Below, in pieces: positions 17,151-25,038 of a stretch of DNA of 64,000 nt. The first letter of the stretch is position 1. The number at the start of each line of letters is the position of its first letter. Source of the DNA: Rhodoligotrophos defluvii (GTDB taxonomy: Bacteria; Pseudomonadota; Alphaproteobacteria; Rhizobiales; Im1). The translations under genes were made by a program, and so were the position numbers. Below the pieces are notes generated by a model. The model made no database searches. It was not told the origin of the DNA and saw only the letters and a program-made list of their open reading frames with translations. Location of the stretch: the NCBI RefSeq assembly GCF_005281615.1, contig NZ_SZZM01000004.1, positions 186,001 to 250,000 on the forward strand. The letters are read 5' to 3'.

Positions 17151-18662
17151 ATGAGCAAAGCGCCTTTGGTCGAGATGACCGAGATCTGGAAGGAATTCCC
17201 GGGGGTCAAGGCGCTCGCCAACGTGAACTTTCGCCTGCAGCATGGCGAGGTCCACGTGCTGTTCGGCGAGAACGGCGCCGGCAAGTCGACGCTTATCTCG
17301 ATCCTGTCGGGCGTCTATCGCCCGACGGCGGGCACCATCCACGTCGAGGGCAAGGAGGTCGAGTTCCGCTCCGTCCAGGATGCTAGGGAGGCCGGCGTCG
17401 GCACCGTGTTCCAGGAATTCTCGCTGGTGCCCACGCTCGCGGTGTTCGAGAACGTCTACCTTGGGAAGGAGCCGCGCCGCGGTCCCTTCATCGACCGCAA
17501 GGCGATGATAAGGGGTGCGGAGGCGCTCTTCCGCGAGCTCGGCTTCGACATCGACGTCCGCACCCCGGTCGTGCGCCTCTCCCGCGCTCAGCAGCAGATG
17601 GTCGAGATCGCCAAGGCGCTCCACGCCAAAGCGCGCGTCCTGATCCTGGATGAGCCCACCGCATCGCTCACGGAGAAGGAAACGGAAAAGCTGTTCTCCT
17701 TCATCCGTCGCGCCAAGGAGAGCGGCGTCGGCATCATCTACATCTCGCACCGCATCCAGGAATTCGCCGAGATCGCCGACCAGATCAGCGTCCTGCGCGA
17801 CGGCCGGATGATCGGCACCGTCGGCGCCAAGGACGTTTCCGAGAGAACGCTCGTCGAGCTCATGACGGGAAGAGCAATCGACAAGGTCTATCCGCAGATA
17901 TGCCGTCAGCCTGACGGCGAGAAGGTCCTGTCGCTGCGCGGCATCCATGCGGCCGGCGTGCACGGCGTCGACATCGACGTGAGGGCGGGCGAGGTGCTCG
18001 GCATCGCCGGCCTGGTCGGTTCGGGAAAGTCGCGGGTGTGGCGCAGCGTTCTTGGCCTCCAGCCGATCAAGGCGGGCCGGGTTGTCATGCGGGGCGCGGA
18101 CGTCACCGGACTGCCGACCCGCAAGCTTCTCGACGCCGGCATCTTTTACCTGCCGCCCGACCGCAAGTCGGAAGGCCTGGTGCTCACAGCGTCGGCGCGG
18201 GACAACATCCGCCTCAGCCTGCTTGCTCGCCGCGATCTCGCAGGCCCCCTCGGCATGCCTTCTCCGGCACGCAGCCGGGCGGAGGCCGACGCCATCGGCG
18301 CGCGGGTCGAGCTCGCCGCGCGGGCACTGCCCATGGCGGTTGCCAGCCTGTCGGGCGGCAACCAGCAGAAGGTCTTGTTCGGCAAAGGCTTCGGCGAGGA
18401 GCGCCTGGTCTACATCTTCGACGAGCCCACGGTCGGCGTGGATATGGGCACGCGCAGCCAGCTCTACCTCCTGATCCGAGATCTCGCCGAAGCCGGCAAG
18501 GCGGTGGTCGTCGTCTCCTCCGACCTGCCGGAGGTGATGCATCTCTCGCACCGGCTGCTGGTCTTTGCCGGCGGCAGGATCGCAGCGGAACTCGAAGGAG
18601 AGGAGATCGCGGAGGACACGATCCTCCGACACTTCTTCAGCCAAGCAAGGATATCGGCCTGA
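17151..18662 (+). CDS. Ribose-type ABC importer ATP-binding protein
   Basis: This 503-residue protein is a fused double ATPase of the RbsA family. The first domain has the P-loop GENGAGKST, signature-like LSRAQQQMVEIAKAL and Walker [12 protein letters not shown]. The second has LSGGNQQK and Walker B YIFDEPTVGVD. Unusually, its second P-loop reads GLVGSGKSR, with the lysine that most RbsA-type proteins lack (GLVGxGRTE in the two other such ATPases here). The ATG at 17151 has a GGGAG box 6 bases upstream; one at 17145 touches the box. The stop overlaps the permease start as TGATG. Confidence 0.92.
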   Translation: MSKAPLVEMTEIWKEFPGVKALANVNFRLQHGEVHVLFGENGAGKSTLISILSGVYRPTAGTIHVEGKEVEFRSVQDAREAGVGTVFQEFSLVPTLAVFENVYLGKEPRRGPFIDRKAMIRGAEALFRELGFDIDVRTPVVRLSRAQQQMVEIAKALHAKARVLILDEPTASLTEKETEKLFSFIRRAKESGVGIIYISHRIQEFAEIADQISVLRDGRMIGTVGAKDVSERTLVELMTGRAIDKVYPQICRQPDGEKVLSLRGIHAAGVHGVDIDVRAGEVLGIAGLVGSGKSRVWRSVLGLQPIKAGRVVMRGADVTGLPTRKLLDAGIFYLPPDRKSEGLVLTASARDNIRLSLLARRDLAGPLGMPSPARSRAEADAIGARVELAARALPMAVASLSGGNQQKVLFGKGFGEERLVYIFDEPTVGVDMGTRSQLYLLIRDLAEAGKAVVVVSSDLPEVMHLSHRLLVFAGGRIAAELEGEEIAEDTILRHFFSQARISA

Positions 18663-19702
18663 TGTCGTCGCCAGAGACCGTGACCAACGATGTCCACCCG
18701 CTTTCACGCCGCTTCGCTCCGGCCAACGCGGCCAAGGCGCTCTTCCTCAAGGTTGGCGTGCTCCCCTTCTTCCTCGCCGCGGCGCTGATCATCTTCTCGC
18801 TCGTGTCTGGCCAGTTCCTGTCCCTGCAGAACCTCACCAACGTGGCGCGCCAGTCCGTCTATCTGATCCTGGTCTCGCTCGGGCAGATGATCGTCCTCAT
18901 CACCGGTGGTTTCGATCTGTCGGTCGGCACCGCCATCGCCCTCACCTCGGTCGTCAGCGCGCTCGCCATGGTCGCGCTCGCCTCGGCCATGCCGGATTAT
19001 GTATGGCTCGTCATCCTGCTCGGCTGCTTCGCCGGCTTCGGCGCCGCCCTCGCCATAGGCAGTCTGAACGGCATCGGTGTTGCGCAGTTCGGTGTCTCCC
19101 CGTTCATCATGACGCTCGGCGTGCAATCGGTCGGCGCGGGCATGGCGCTCTTCCTCACCGGCGGCGTGCCGATCGCCGGGCTCCCTTATGAATTCGGCAA
19201 TGTCTTCGGCTTCGGCAGGGTGTTCGGCACCCCGGTTCCGGTGCTGGTCGCCATCCTCGCCATCGTGGTGATCTGGTTCCTCATGAACCGGACCCGGCTT
19301 GGCGCGCACATCTACGCGGTGGGCGGCAATGCCAAGGCGGCCAACCTTTCCGGCGTGCCCACCAAGCGGGTGCTGTTCCTGGCCTATCTCATGTGCTCGC
19401 TGCTCGCCTCGCTCGCCGGCCTGCTGCTCACGGCCCGGGTGGAATCGGGCGAGACCAATCTCGGCGGCACCATCGCCCTGGAATCGATCGCCGCCTGTGT
19501 CATCGCCGGCGTGTCGCTCAGGGGCGGAATCGGCCGTGTCGAAAGCGTCGTGCTCGGCGCCTTCTTCATCGTGCTCGTTCAGAACGGCATGAACATCGCG
19601 CAGATCGGCTCGTATCTGCAGATGGTTCTGCTCGGCGCCTTGCTCATACTCGCCGTCATCCTCGACCAGTTCCGCTACCGCATGCTTGTCGGCCGGACCT
19701 GA
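18662..19702 (+). CDS. Ribose-type ABC importer permease
   Basis: The 346-residue inner-membrane protein has about ten predicted helices of the RbsC family. It carries the conserved ITGGFDLSVGTAIAL segment after the third helix and RTRLGAHIYAVGGNAKAA before the coupling region. It is the only permease in this cluster, so it would act as a homodimer with the upstream ATPase. Translation is coupled to the ATPase by TGATG. It lies between the binding-protein/ATPase genes and the molybdenum-hydroxylase genes, tying uptake to oxidation. Confidence 0.92.
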   Translation: MSSPETVTNDVHPLSRRFAPANAAKALFLKVGVLPFFLAAALIIFSLVSGQFLSLQNLTNVARQSVYLILVSLGQMIVLITGGFDLSVGTAIALTSVVSALAMVALASAMPDYVWLVILLGCFAGFGAALAIGSLNGIGVAQFGVSPFIMTLGVQSVGAGMALFLTGGVPIAGLPYEFGNVFGFGRVFGTPVPVLVAILAIVVIWFLMNRTRLGAHIYAVGGNAKAANLSGVPTKRVLFLAYLMCSLLASLAGLLLTARVESGETNLGGTIALESIAACVIAGVSLRGGIGRVESVVLGAFFIVLVQNGMNIAQIGSYLQMVLLGALLILAVILDQFRYRMLVGRT

Positions 19703-19738
19703 CCGGACCCCGGCGGCAAACCTCGGAAAGGCTTCGCC

Positions 19739-20623
19739 ATGTCGGCAGCAATGTCCAGCCAACAGGCCGAAACGATCCACATGGCCGCCTCTGTCGACGA
19801 TGCCCTCGCCGCGCTCCGTGATCATGGGGCGCAGGCGGCGCCGCTTGCCGGCGCGACATGGATCATGCGTGCCCCGATCCGTGGCGAAAGGCTGCGCCCG
19901 GCTTATGTCGGCCTTGGCGCCATCCCGGAACTGTGCGCCGTGGAAGTCGCGGACGATGAGATCAGCATCGGTGCCTGCGTCACCCATGCACGCCTTGCGG
20001 CAGCCCTCCATGGCATCCGGGGGTGCCAGGGGCTTGTGGCCGCCGCCAGCGGGGCCGCGAACCCGGCCGTGCGGCAGATGGCGACCGTGGGCGGCAATCT
20101 GTGCACCGCCGACTTTCCCGCCTCCGATCTCGCGCCTGCTCTGCTGTGCCTCGACGCATCGGTTGAGCTTTGCACGGCCGCCGGCCGGGATCGCGTGCCG
20201 ATCGGCCGCTTCCTGGAGCTCCGCCGCGACCTGGAGCCGGCTACGCTTCTCACGAAGGTCACGCTGAAGCGCCGGCCCCTGCGCTGCGCCCATGCCAGGC
20301 TGCCTTTGCGCAGGGCGGGAGACTATCCGGTGGCGATCGTCAGCATGGCGGCGGCGTCTGCGGGCGATGGTTCGATCGACGATATCCGCATCGCGGTCGG
20401 TTCGGTCGAGGCCACCGCGCGCCGCTGGCCGGAACTGGAGCAGCGGTTCCGCGGCCGCAAGCTCGATGCTGCGGAAGCGGAGGAACTGGCCAAGGCCGCG
20501 AGCAGAGCGTTCCGCGGCCGCGACGGCATCGAAGCGCCCGGCTGGTACCGAGTGCAGGTGCTGCCCGCCCTCGTGCGGCGCTGCGCCGAAACGATCATGG
20601 CTCCAGCAGAAACGGAAGAGTGA
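19739..20623 (+). CDS. Molybdenum hydroxylase FAD-binding subunit (CoxM/XdhB-like)
   Basis: The 294-residue medium subunit of a xanthine-dehydrogenase-family enzyme would pass electrons from the iron-sulfur chain to an acceptor through FAD. The FAD-binding signatures LAGATW (about residue 40) and ATVGGNLCTADFPASDL (about 119-135) are present, followed by the C-terminal CO-dehydrogenase flavoprotein domain. Order (FAD, 2Fe-2S, Mo) matches CoxMSL-type operons. An alternative start lies 12 bases downstream. No XdhC-like or CoxG-like maturation gene is nearby. Confidence 0.9.
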   Translation: MSAAMSSQQAETIHMAASVDDALAALRDHGAQAAPLAGATWIMRAPIRGERLRPAYVGLGAIPELCAVEVADDEISIGACVTHARLAAALHGIRGCQGLVAAASGAANPAVRQMATVGGNLCTADFPASDLAPALLCLDASVELCTAAGRDRVPIGRFLELRRDLEPATLLTKVTLKRRPLRCAHARLPLRRAGDYPVAIVSMAAASAGDGSIDDIRIAVGSVEATARRWPELEQRFRGRKLDAAEAEELAKAASRAFRGRDGIEAPGWYRVQVLPALVRRCAETIMAPAETEE

Positions 20624-20629
20624 GGGGCG

Positions 20630-21088
20630 ATGGCGGTTAGCTTTGTCGTGAACGGAGAGGAGCGGCGCTCGGCCGCCGATCAGATGACACCGCTCGTTGA
20701 TGTGCTGCGCGACGAGTTCTTCCTGACCGGCGCAAAGGCAGCGTGTCGCGAAGGCGCCTGCGGTGCCTGCACCGTGCTGCTCGACGGCAACCCAGTCGTG
20801 TCCTGCCTCGTGCCGGTGGGGATGCTCGAAGGCCGCGAGGTGCGCACGGTGGAAGCGCTCGCCCCGACGGAAGAGCTTTCTCCCGTGCAGCAGGCCATGG
20901 AAGAGCACGACGTCGTCCAGTGCGGCATGTGTTTCCCCGGCATCGTGATGGTTCTGACGAGCTTTCTGGCGGAGTGCCCGCAGGCCGGACCGGACGAGAT
21001 CAAGACGGCGCTGGTCGGCAATATCTGCCGCTGCACCGGCTACGAGCGTGTGGTGGATGCGGCGGTGGCGCTTGCGCAGCGGAGATAA
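20630..21088 (+). CDS. Molybdenum hydroxylase 2Fe-2S subunit (CoxS/XdhA-like)
   Basis: The 152-residue small subunit carries both expected clusters. The N-terminal plant-type ferredoxin site is CREGACGACTVLLDG plus a later SCL cysteine; the C-terminal helical site is QCGMC with CRCTG. It links the Mo site to the FAD subunit. It starts 6 bases after the FAD gene, and the Mo gene follows after 3 bases, so the three subunits are made together. Confidence 0.94.
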   Translation: MAVSFVVNGEERRSAADQMTPLVDVLRDEFFLTGAKAACREGACGACTVLLDGNPVVSCLVPVGMLEGREVRTVEALAPTEELSPVQQAMEEHDVVQCGMCFPGIVMVLTSFLAECPQAGPDEIKTALVGNICRCTGYERVVDAAVALAQRR

Positions 21089-21091
21089 GTC

Positions 21092-23458
21092 ATGACTTTG
21101 GCGGATGCTTCGAACGTCACCATGAACCTGCCGCGGCGCGACGCCCGCGACAAGCTTCTCGGCCGCACCCGCTATACGGTCGACCGAAAGCACCCGGGCA
21201 TGTTGCACGCGGCATTGCGGCGTTCAGATATCGCCTCCGCCCGGATAATCAAGGTCGATATCACGGATGCCAGCAGGATGCCCGGTGTGCGTGCCATCGC
21301 GCTCGCCGCCGACGCACCGGGCATGCACGGCATCGGCATCGCGGACCATCCGCTTTTCGCGCGTGACGCAATCCGCTTCCATGGCGAGCCGATCGCCGCC
21401 GTCGCGGCCGACACGCAGGCCCAGGCGCAGGCAGCCGCGGCTGCCATCGTCGTGGAGACCGAGCCTCTGCCTGCGGTGCTCAGCATGGCGGATGCGCTGG
21501 CCCCCGATGCGCCCCTGGTCCATCCCGAATGGAGAAGCTACCAGGTTCTGGTCGAGGGCGGCGTCCGCGGCGGCAATGTCGCCTGGGAGGCCACCGTGAT
21601 CCGCGGCGACACGGAAGCGGCCTTCGCCCGCGATGATGTGGTCGTCGTCGAGAGCTGCTTCCGGGTCGGCCGGCAGAACCACGTCTCGCTCGAGCCGCGT
21701 GCCGTCGTGGCCTCCTATGAGGACGGGCGCTACCACATCGAGACCTCGACCCAGGTGCCCTGGACCGTGCGCGCCATGACGGCCAAGCTCCTGGGCGTGC
21801 CGGCCGCTCAGGTCCGTGTCACCGTGCCGCCGGTCGGCGGCGGCTTCGGCCAGAAATTCGACTGCACGCTCGAGCCCTATGCGGCGATCCTTGCGCGCAA
21901 GACCGGCCGTCCGGTGCGCCTCGTCTATTCCCGGCAGGAGGAAATGCTCACCTGCCTGTGCCGTGAGAATGCCGAGATCAAGATCCGCTCGGCGGTCACC
22001 AAGAACGGCGAGATCGTCGGCCGCGAAGCTGTCGTGCTGATGGATTGCGGCGCCTATGGCGGCGAGCAGATCTTCCTCACCACCATGACGGCGCATACGC
22101 TCGGCGGCAACTACCGCCTGGGTTCGGTGAAGCTCGCCAGCCGCGCCGTCTACACCAACACGCCCCCGAACGGTGCCTTCCGCGCCTGCAACGGCGTCTA
22201 CAACACCTTCGCGCTGGAGCGGCACACGGACGAGATCTGCCAGAAGATCGGCATGGACCCGCTGGAGTTCCGGCGGCGCAACGTGCTGGGCGACGGCGAC
22301 ATCGGCGCCACGGGACAGGTTTTCGAAGGTGACGTGCTCGGCCCCATGCTCGACCGGATGAAGCGCTGGCGCGAGACCGCGCCCTCGCGCAAGTCACTGG
22401 CGGCTAGGCGCCTCTATGGCCGCGCGACGGTCGTCGGCACCTGGTTCATATTCGTCGGCCCGTCCACCGCCACCATCAATCTCAATGCCGACGGGAGCGC
22501 TACGGTCATCACGGCCGGAGTGGAGATCGGTTCGGGCACCATGGTGCAGGCCCTGCCGCAGATCGTGGCCTACGAGCTCGGCCTCCATCCCGATCAGGTC
22601 GTCGTGCGGAGCGCCGATACCGACGCGGCCGGCTTCGATCTCGGTGTCGGCGGCGGGCGGACCACCGTCTCCATTGGTGCGGCCAGCCGCGCGGCGGCAG
22701 AGGATGTGCGCCGGAAGCTGCTGGCCGTGGCGAGCGAGATGCTACAGACGCCGCCGGATAGGCTGAAACTCGCCAGCGGCCGTGTAGAGATCGCCGGCAA
22801 GGAAGGATCGGGTACCTCCATCGCAGCGGTTGTGCAGCGTGCGCACGAGGTGATCGGACCGGTCGTCGGCAGCGGCGCCTTCACCAAGCCCGGGGTCACG
22901 GCCATGCCGGGCTGCGCTGCAGGCCATTTCATCGACGCGCTCGACTTGCCCGTCTTCGCCGTTCACGACTGCGAGGTCGCAGTCGATCCCGATACGGGCC
23001 ACGTCGAGATCCTCAGCTATAAAGTGGTGCAGGACGTCGGCCGCGCTCTCAACCCCCGGGCCATCCACAGCCAGATCCAGGGCGGCGTCACGCAAGGACT
23101 GGGCTATGCGCTGCATGAGGAGCTGACCATCGGCCAGGACGGCTGCATCCGCCAGAACAGCCTTGAGACCTACCGCGTGCCGCTCGCGCTCGACACGGTG
23201 CCGGTCGAGATCGATCTCTACGAGGGCGCACCTTCGATCGGACCGCTCGGGGCAAAGGGCGCCGGCGAGGTCCCCATCCTCAACGTTCCGGCCGCAGTGG
23301 GCTGTGCCGTCGCCAACGCGATAGGACGTCGGGTTCAGCAGACGCCGCTCACGCCACCACGCGTGCTGGGGCTGCTCCTTGGCCGAGAGCCCGATGTCGA
23401 TCTGCCTCACATTGGCGACGACTGGTGGGATAATGTGTTGATGAAGCGTCCATCGTGA
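21092..23458 (+). CDS. Molybdenum hydroxylase large subunit (CoxL/XdhA-Mo-like)
   Basis: This 788-residue molybdopterin-binding catalytic chain belongs to the xanthine dehydrogenase/aldehyde oxidase family. It has the PVGGGFGQK loop (about residue 245), PPNGAFRACNG in the substrate-site region, and the catalytic glutamate in GAKGAGEVP near the C-terminus. The AYRCSFR loop of copper-molybdenum CO dehydrogenase is absent, so CO oxidation is not expected. Hydroxylation next to nitrogen in a heterocycle, or of an aldehyde, fits better. It ends the 11-gene unit, and the PxpABC/carboxylase genes upstream could open the resulting lactam (inference). Confidence 0.92.
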   Translation: MTLADASNVTMNLPRRDARDKLLGRTRYTVDRKHPGMLHAALRRSDIASARIIKVDITDASRMPGVRAIALAADAPGMHGIGIADHPLFARDAIRFHGEPIAAVAADTQAQAQAAAAAIVVETEPLPAVLSMADALAPDAPLVHPEWRSYQVLVEGGVRGGNVAWEATVIRGDTEAAFARDDVVVVESCFRVGRQNHVSLEPRAVVASYEDGRYHIETSTQVPWTVRAMTAKLLGVPAAQVRVTVPPVGGGFGQKFDCTLEPYAAILARKTGRPVRLVYSRQEEMLTCLCRENAEIKIRSAVTKNGEIVGREAVVLMDCGAYGGEQIFLTTMTAHTLGGNYRLGSVKLASRAVYTNTPPNGAFRACNGVYNTFALERHTDEICQKIGMDPLEFRRRNVLGDGDIGATGQVFEGDVLGPMLDRMKRWRETAPSRKSLAARRLYGRATVVGTWFIFVGPSTATINLNADGSATVITAGVEIGSGTMVQALPQIVAYELGLHPDQVVVRSADTDAAGFDLGVGGGRTTVSIGAASRAAAEDVRRKLLAVASEMLQTPPDRLKLASGRVEIAGKEGSGTSIAAVVQRAHEVIGPVVGSGAFTKPGVTAMPGCAAGHFIDALDLPVFAVHDCEVAVDPDTGHVEILSYKVVQDVGRALNPRAIHSQIQGGVTQGLGYALHEELTIGQDGCIRQNSLETYRVPLALDTVPVEIDLYEGAPSIGPLGAKGAGEVPILNVPAAVGCAVANAIGRRVQQTPLTPPRVLGLLLGREPDVDLPHIGDDWWDNVLMKRPS

Positions 23459-23501
23459 CTGCGGCCTGGATCTGGCCGCCGACCGGCACCAGCCTCGCTG
23501 A

Positions 23502-24128
23502 TCAGGGAGATCGGCGGGTGGATTCGTCGCGGGCGAGTTCATCCCAGCCCGCCATGGCGCAATCGACGATACGATTGAGCGCGGAGGCCGGCGCCCCGTC
23601 CCGCGCCTGGACGGAAAGCCCGTAGATCACCGTCGTGTAGAAGGCAGCGATCGCCTGTGCGTCTGCGCCCTCGGGCACATCCCCATCGGCGATGCCCTGC
23701 GCGATCCGACGCCTCATAGCCTCCTCGCCGGCCTGGCGGTTTTCCGCCAGCAGACGCCGCACCGCCTCGTTTTCCGGCGTTCCGACCAGCGAGGCCAGAA
23801 CCACCAGGCAGCCGCGCGGCTTGTCGGCATCGGCATAGGCGGCAGCGTTGTGGCGAAGCACGGCTTCCACCGCCGCCCGCGCGGTGGGTGCCCCGTCAAG
23901 CGCAGCCTGAATAGGCTTGCTCTCGATCATGTCGTAGAGGGCGACCGCTTGCTCGAAAAGCGCTTCCTTGCAGCCGAAAGCCGCATAGAGGCTGGGCTTG
24001 TTGATCCCCAGTGCTGCAGTGAGATCGCTTATGGACGTACCCTCGAACCCACGCGCCCAAAACACCTTCATGGCGCGCTCGAGCGCCTGGTCCCGATCGA
24101 ACGCCCTGGGCCTTCCCCGATCTGCCAT
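23502..24128 (-). CDS. TetR-family transcriptional regulator
   Basis: The 208-residue repressor has an N-terminal TetR helix-turn-helix (residues 8-55: ALERAMKVFWARGFEGTSISD then INKPSLYAAFG) and a helical ligand-binding domain with the GCLVVLASLVG pattern of the AcrR-like group. It is divergent from an SDR gene, with a TGTACC/GGTACA operator between them. The usual arrangement is a repressor released by the substrate of the neighbouring reductase. It also converges on the end of the Mo-hydroxylase operon. Confidence 0.92.
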   Translation of the reverse strand: MADRGRPRAFDRDQALERAMKVFWARGFEGTSISDLTAALGINKPSLYAAFGCKEALFEQAVALYDMIESKPIQAALDGAPTARAAVEAVLRHNAAAYADADKPRGCLVVLASLVGTPENEAVRRLLAENRQAGEEAMRRRIAQGIADGDVPEGADAQAIAAFYTTVIYGLSVQARDGAPASALNRIVDCAMAGWDELARDESTRRSP

Positions 24129-24202
24129 TCGCCTGTCCTACCGATTTGTACCTATCAGTAAATAAATGCCTTGACCGTGTGCGGCAAGGTTTCTATGGTT
24201 TT

Positions 24203-24218
24203 TGTACCAAAAGGTACA
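24203..24218. promoter_or_regulatory. TGTACC-AAAA-GGTACA palindrome, probable TetR operator
   Basis: A perfect 6-bp inverted repeat with a 4-base spacer lies just before the SDR gene and its AAGGA box. A further TGTACC half-site, in the same tttgtacc context, lies at 24147-24152, 19 bases from the TetR start codon. Repression of both divergent genes is plausible. Confidence 0.65.
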
Positions 24219-24231
24219 GAAGGAAACTGAA

Positions 24232-24972
24232 ATGCGGGAACTGGCTGGCAGATCGGCCCTTGTCACCGGCGGCAGCCGCGGCATAGGCGCGGCGATCGTG
24301 AGGGCACTGGCGGCGGCGGGCGCCGATGTGGCATTCACTTATGCCAATTCGGGGGAGAAGGCCGGCGCGATGGTGGCCGAGATCGAGGCGGCGGGCCGGC
24401 GGGGGCTCGCGGTGAAGGCCGACAGCGCCGACAGCCGCGCGCCCGCCGCAGCCGTGCACGAGGCCGCCAATGCGTTCGGCAAGCTCGACATTCTCGTCAA
24501 CAATGCCGGCATCTTCCCCTTCGGTCCACCGGAGGAAGTCACGGTCGAGGAGATCGACCGCACGCTGGCCGTCCATGTGCGCGCGGTCTTCCTGGCATCG
24601 CAGGCGGCGCTTGGCTACATGGGCGCCGGCGGGCGGATCATTTCAATCGGCTCATGTTTCGCCCATCGCGTCCCCTATCCGGGCGTCACCCTCTATGCCA
24701 TGAGCAAATCCGCCTTGATCGGCTTCACCAAGGGCTTGGCCCGGGACGTGGGCCCGCGGGGGATTACCGTCAACGTCGTGGATCCCGGCTCCACGGACAC
24801 CGACATGAACCCGGCAGACAGCGGCAATGCCGATGCGGAGCGCGCGCTCATGGCGGTCGGCCGTTACGCAGATCCGAACGAGATCGCCGCGGCGGTCCTC
24901 TACCTCGCGGGAAGCGGCGGCCGCTTCGTCACCGGCGCCAGTATCGCGGTCGACGGGGGGTTCAGTGCATAG
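24232..24972 (+). CDS. Short-chain dehydrogenase/reductase
   Basis: The 246-residue classical SDR has the nucleotide motif TGGSRGIG (residues 13-20), NNAG (about 87-90), a catalytic serine in ISIGSC, and YAMSK with tyrosine and lysine. It ends with the usual VTGASIAVDGGFSA. It would oxidise or reduce a hydroxyl/keto group with NAD(P). This subgroup often sits beside a TetR repressor and is induced by electrophiles or ketones, but the substrate is unknown. The ATG at 24232 follows an AAGGA box. Confidence 0.92.
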   Translation: MRELAGRSALVTGGSRGIGAAIVRALAAAGADVAFTYANSGEKAGAMVAEIEAAGRRGLAVKADSADSRAPAAAVHEAANAFGKLDILVNNAGIFPFGPPEEVTVEEIDRTLAVHVRAVFLASQAALGYMGAGGRIISIGSCFAHRVPYPGVTLYAMSKSALIGFTKGLARDVGPRGITVNVVDPGSTDTDMNPADSGNADAERALMAVGRYADPNEIAAAVLYLAGSGGRFVTGASIAVDGGFSA

Positions 24973-24983
24973 GGCGTGCGCCG

Positions 24984-25014
24984 GGCATTTTCGAGCGAAG
25001 TGGACACCGGTTGA
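24984..25014. repeat. Partial copy of an intergenic repeat
   Basis: The 31 bases starting GCATTTTCGAGCGAAGTGG resemble, over about 28 bases, the element at 62162-62216 (TTTCGAGTGAGGTGGGTACC). The core TTTCGAGNGANGTGGNNACC is shared. From memory this core is widespread in intergenic regions of rhizobial genomes. It fills most of the 66-base gap between the SDR and ligase genes. Confidence 0.55.
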
Positions 25015-25038
25015 AGGCCAGGATCGCTGCGGCGCCGC

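Noticed and set aside
18704-21208. Open frame of 834 codons on the minus strand
   Set aside because: It is antisense to the permease and two molybdenum-hydroxylase genes, rich in Arg, His and Asp as expected for GC-bias shadows, and matches no family.
21092-23458. Carbon-monoxide dehydrogenase large subunit
   Set aside because: The Cu-Mo active-site loop AYRCSFR is absent, and no cox accessory genes lie nearby; a general molybdenum hydroxylase fits better.
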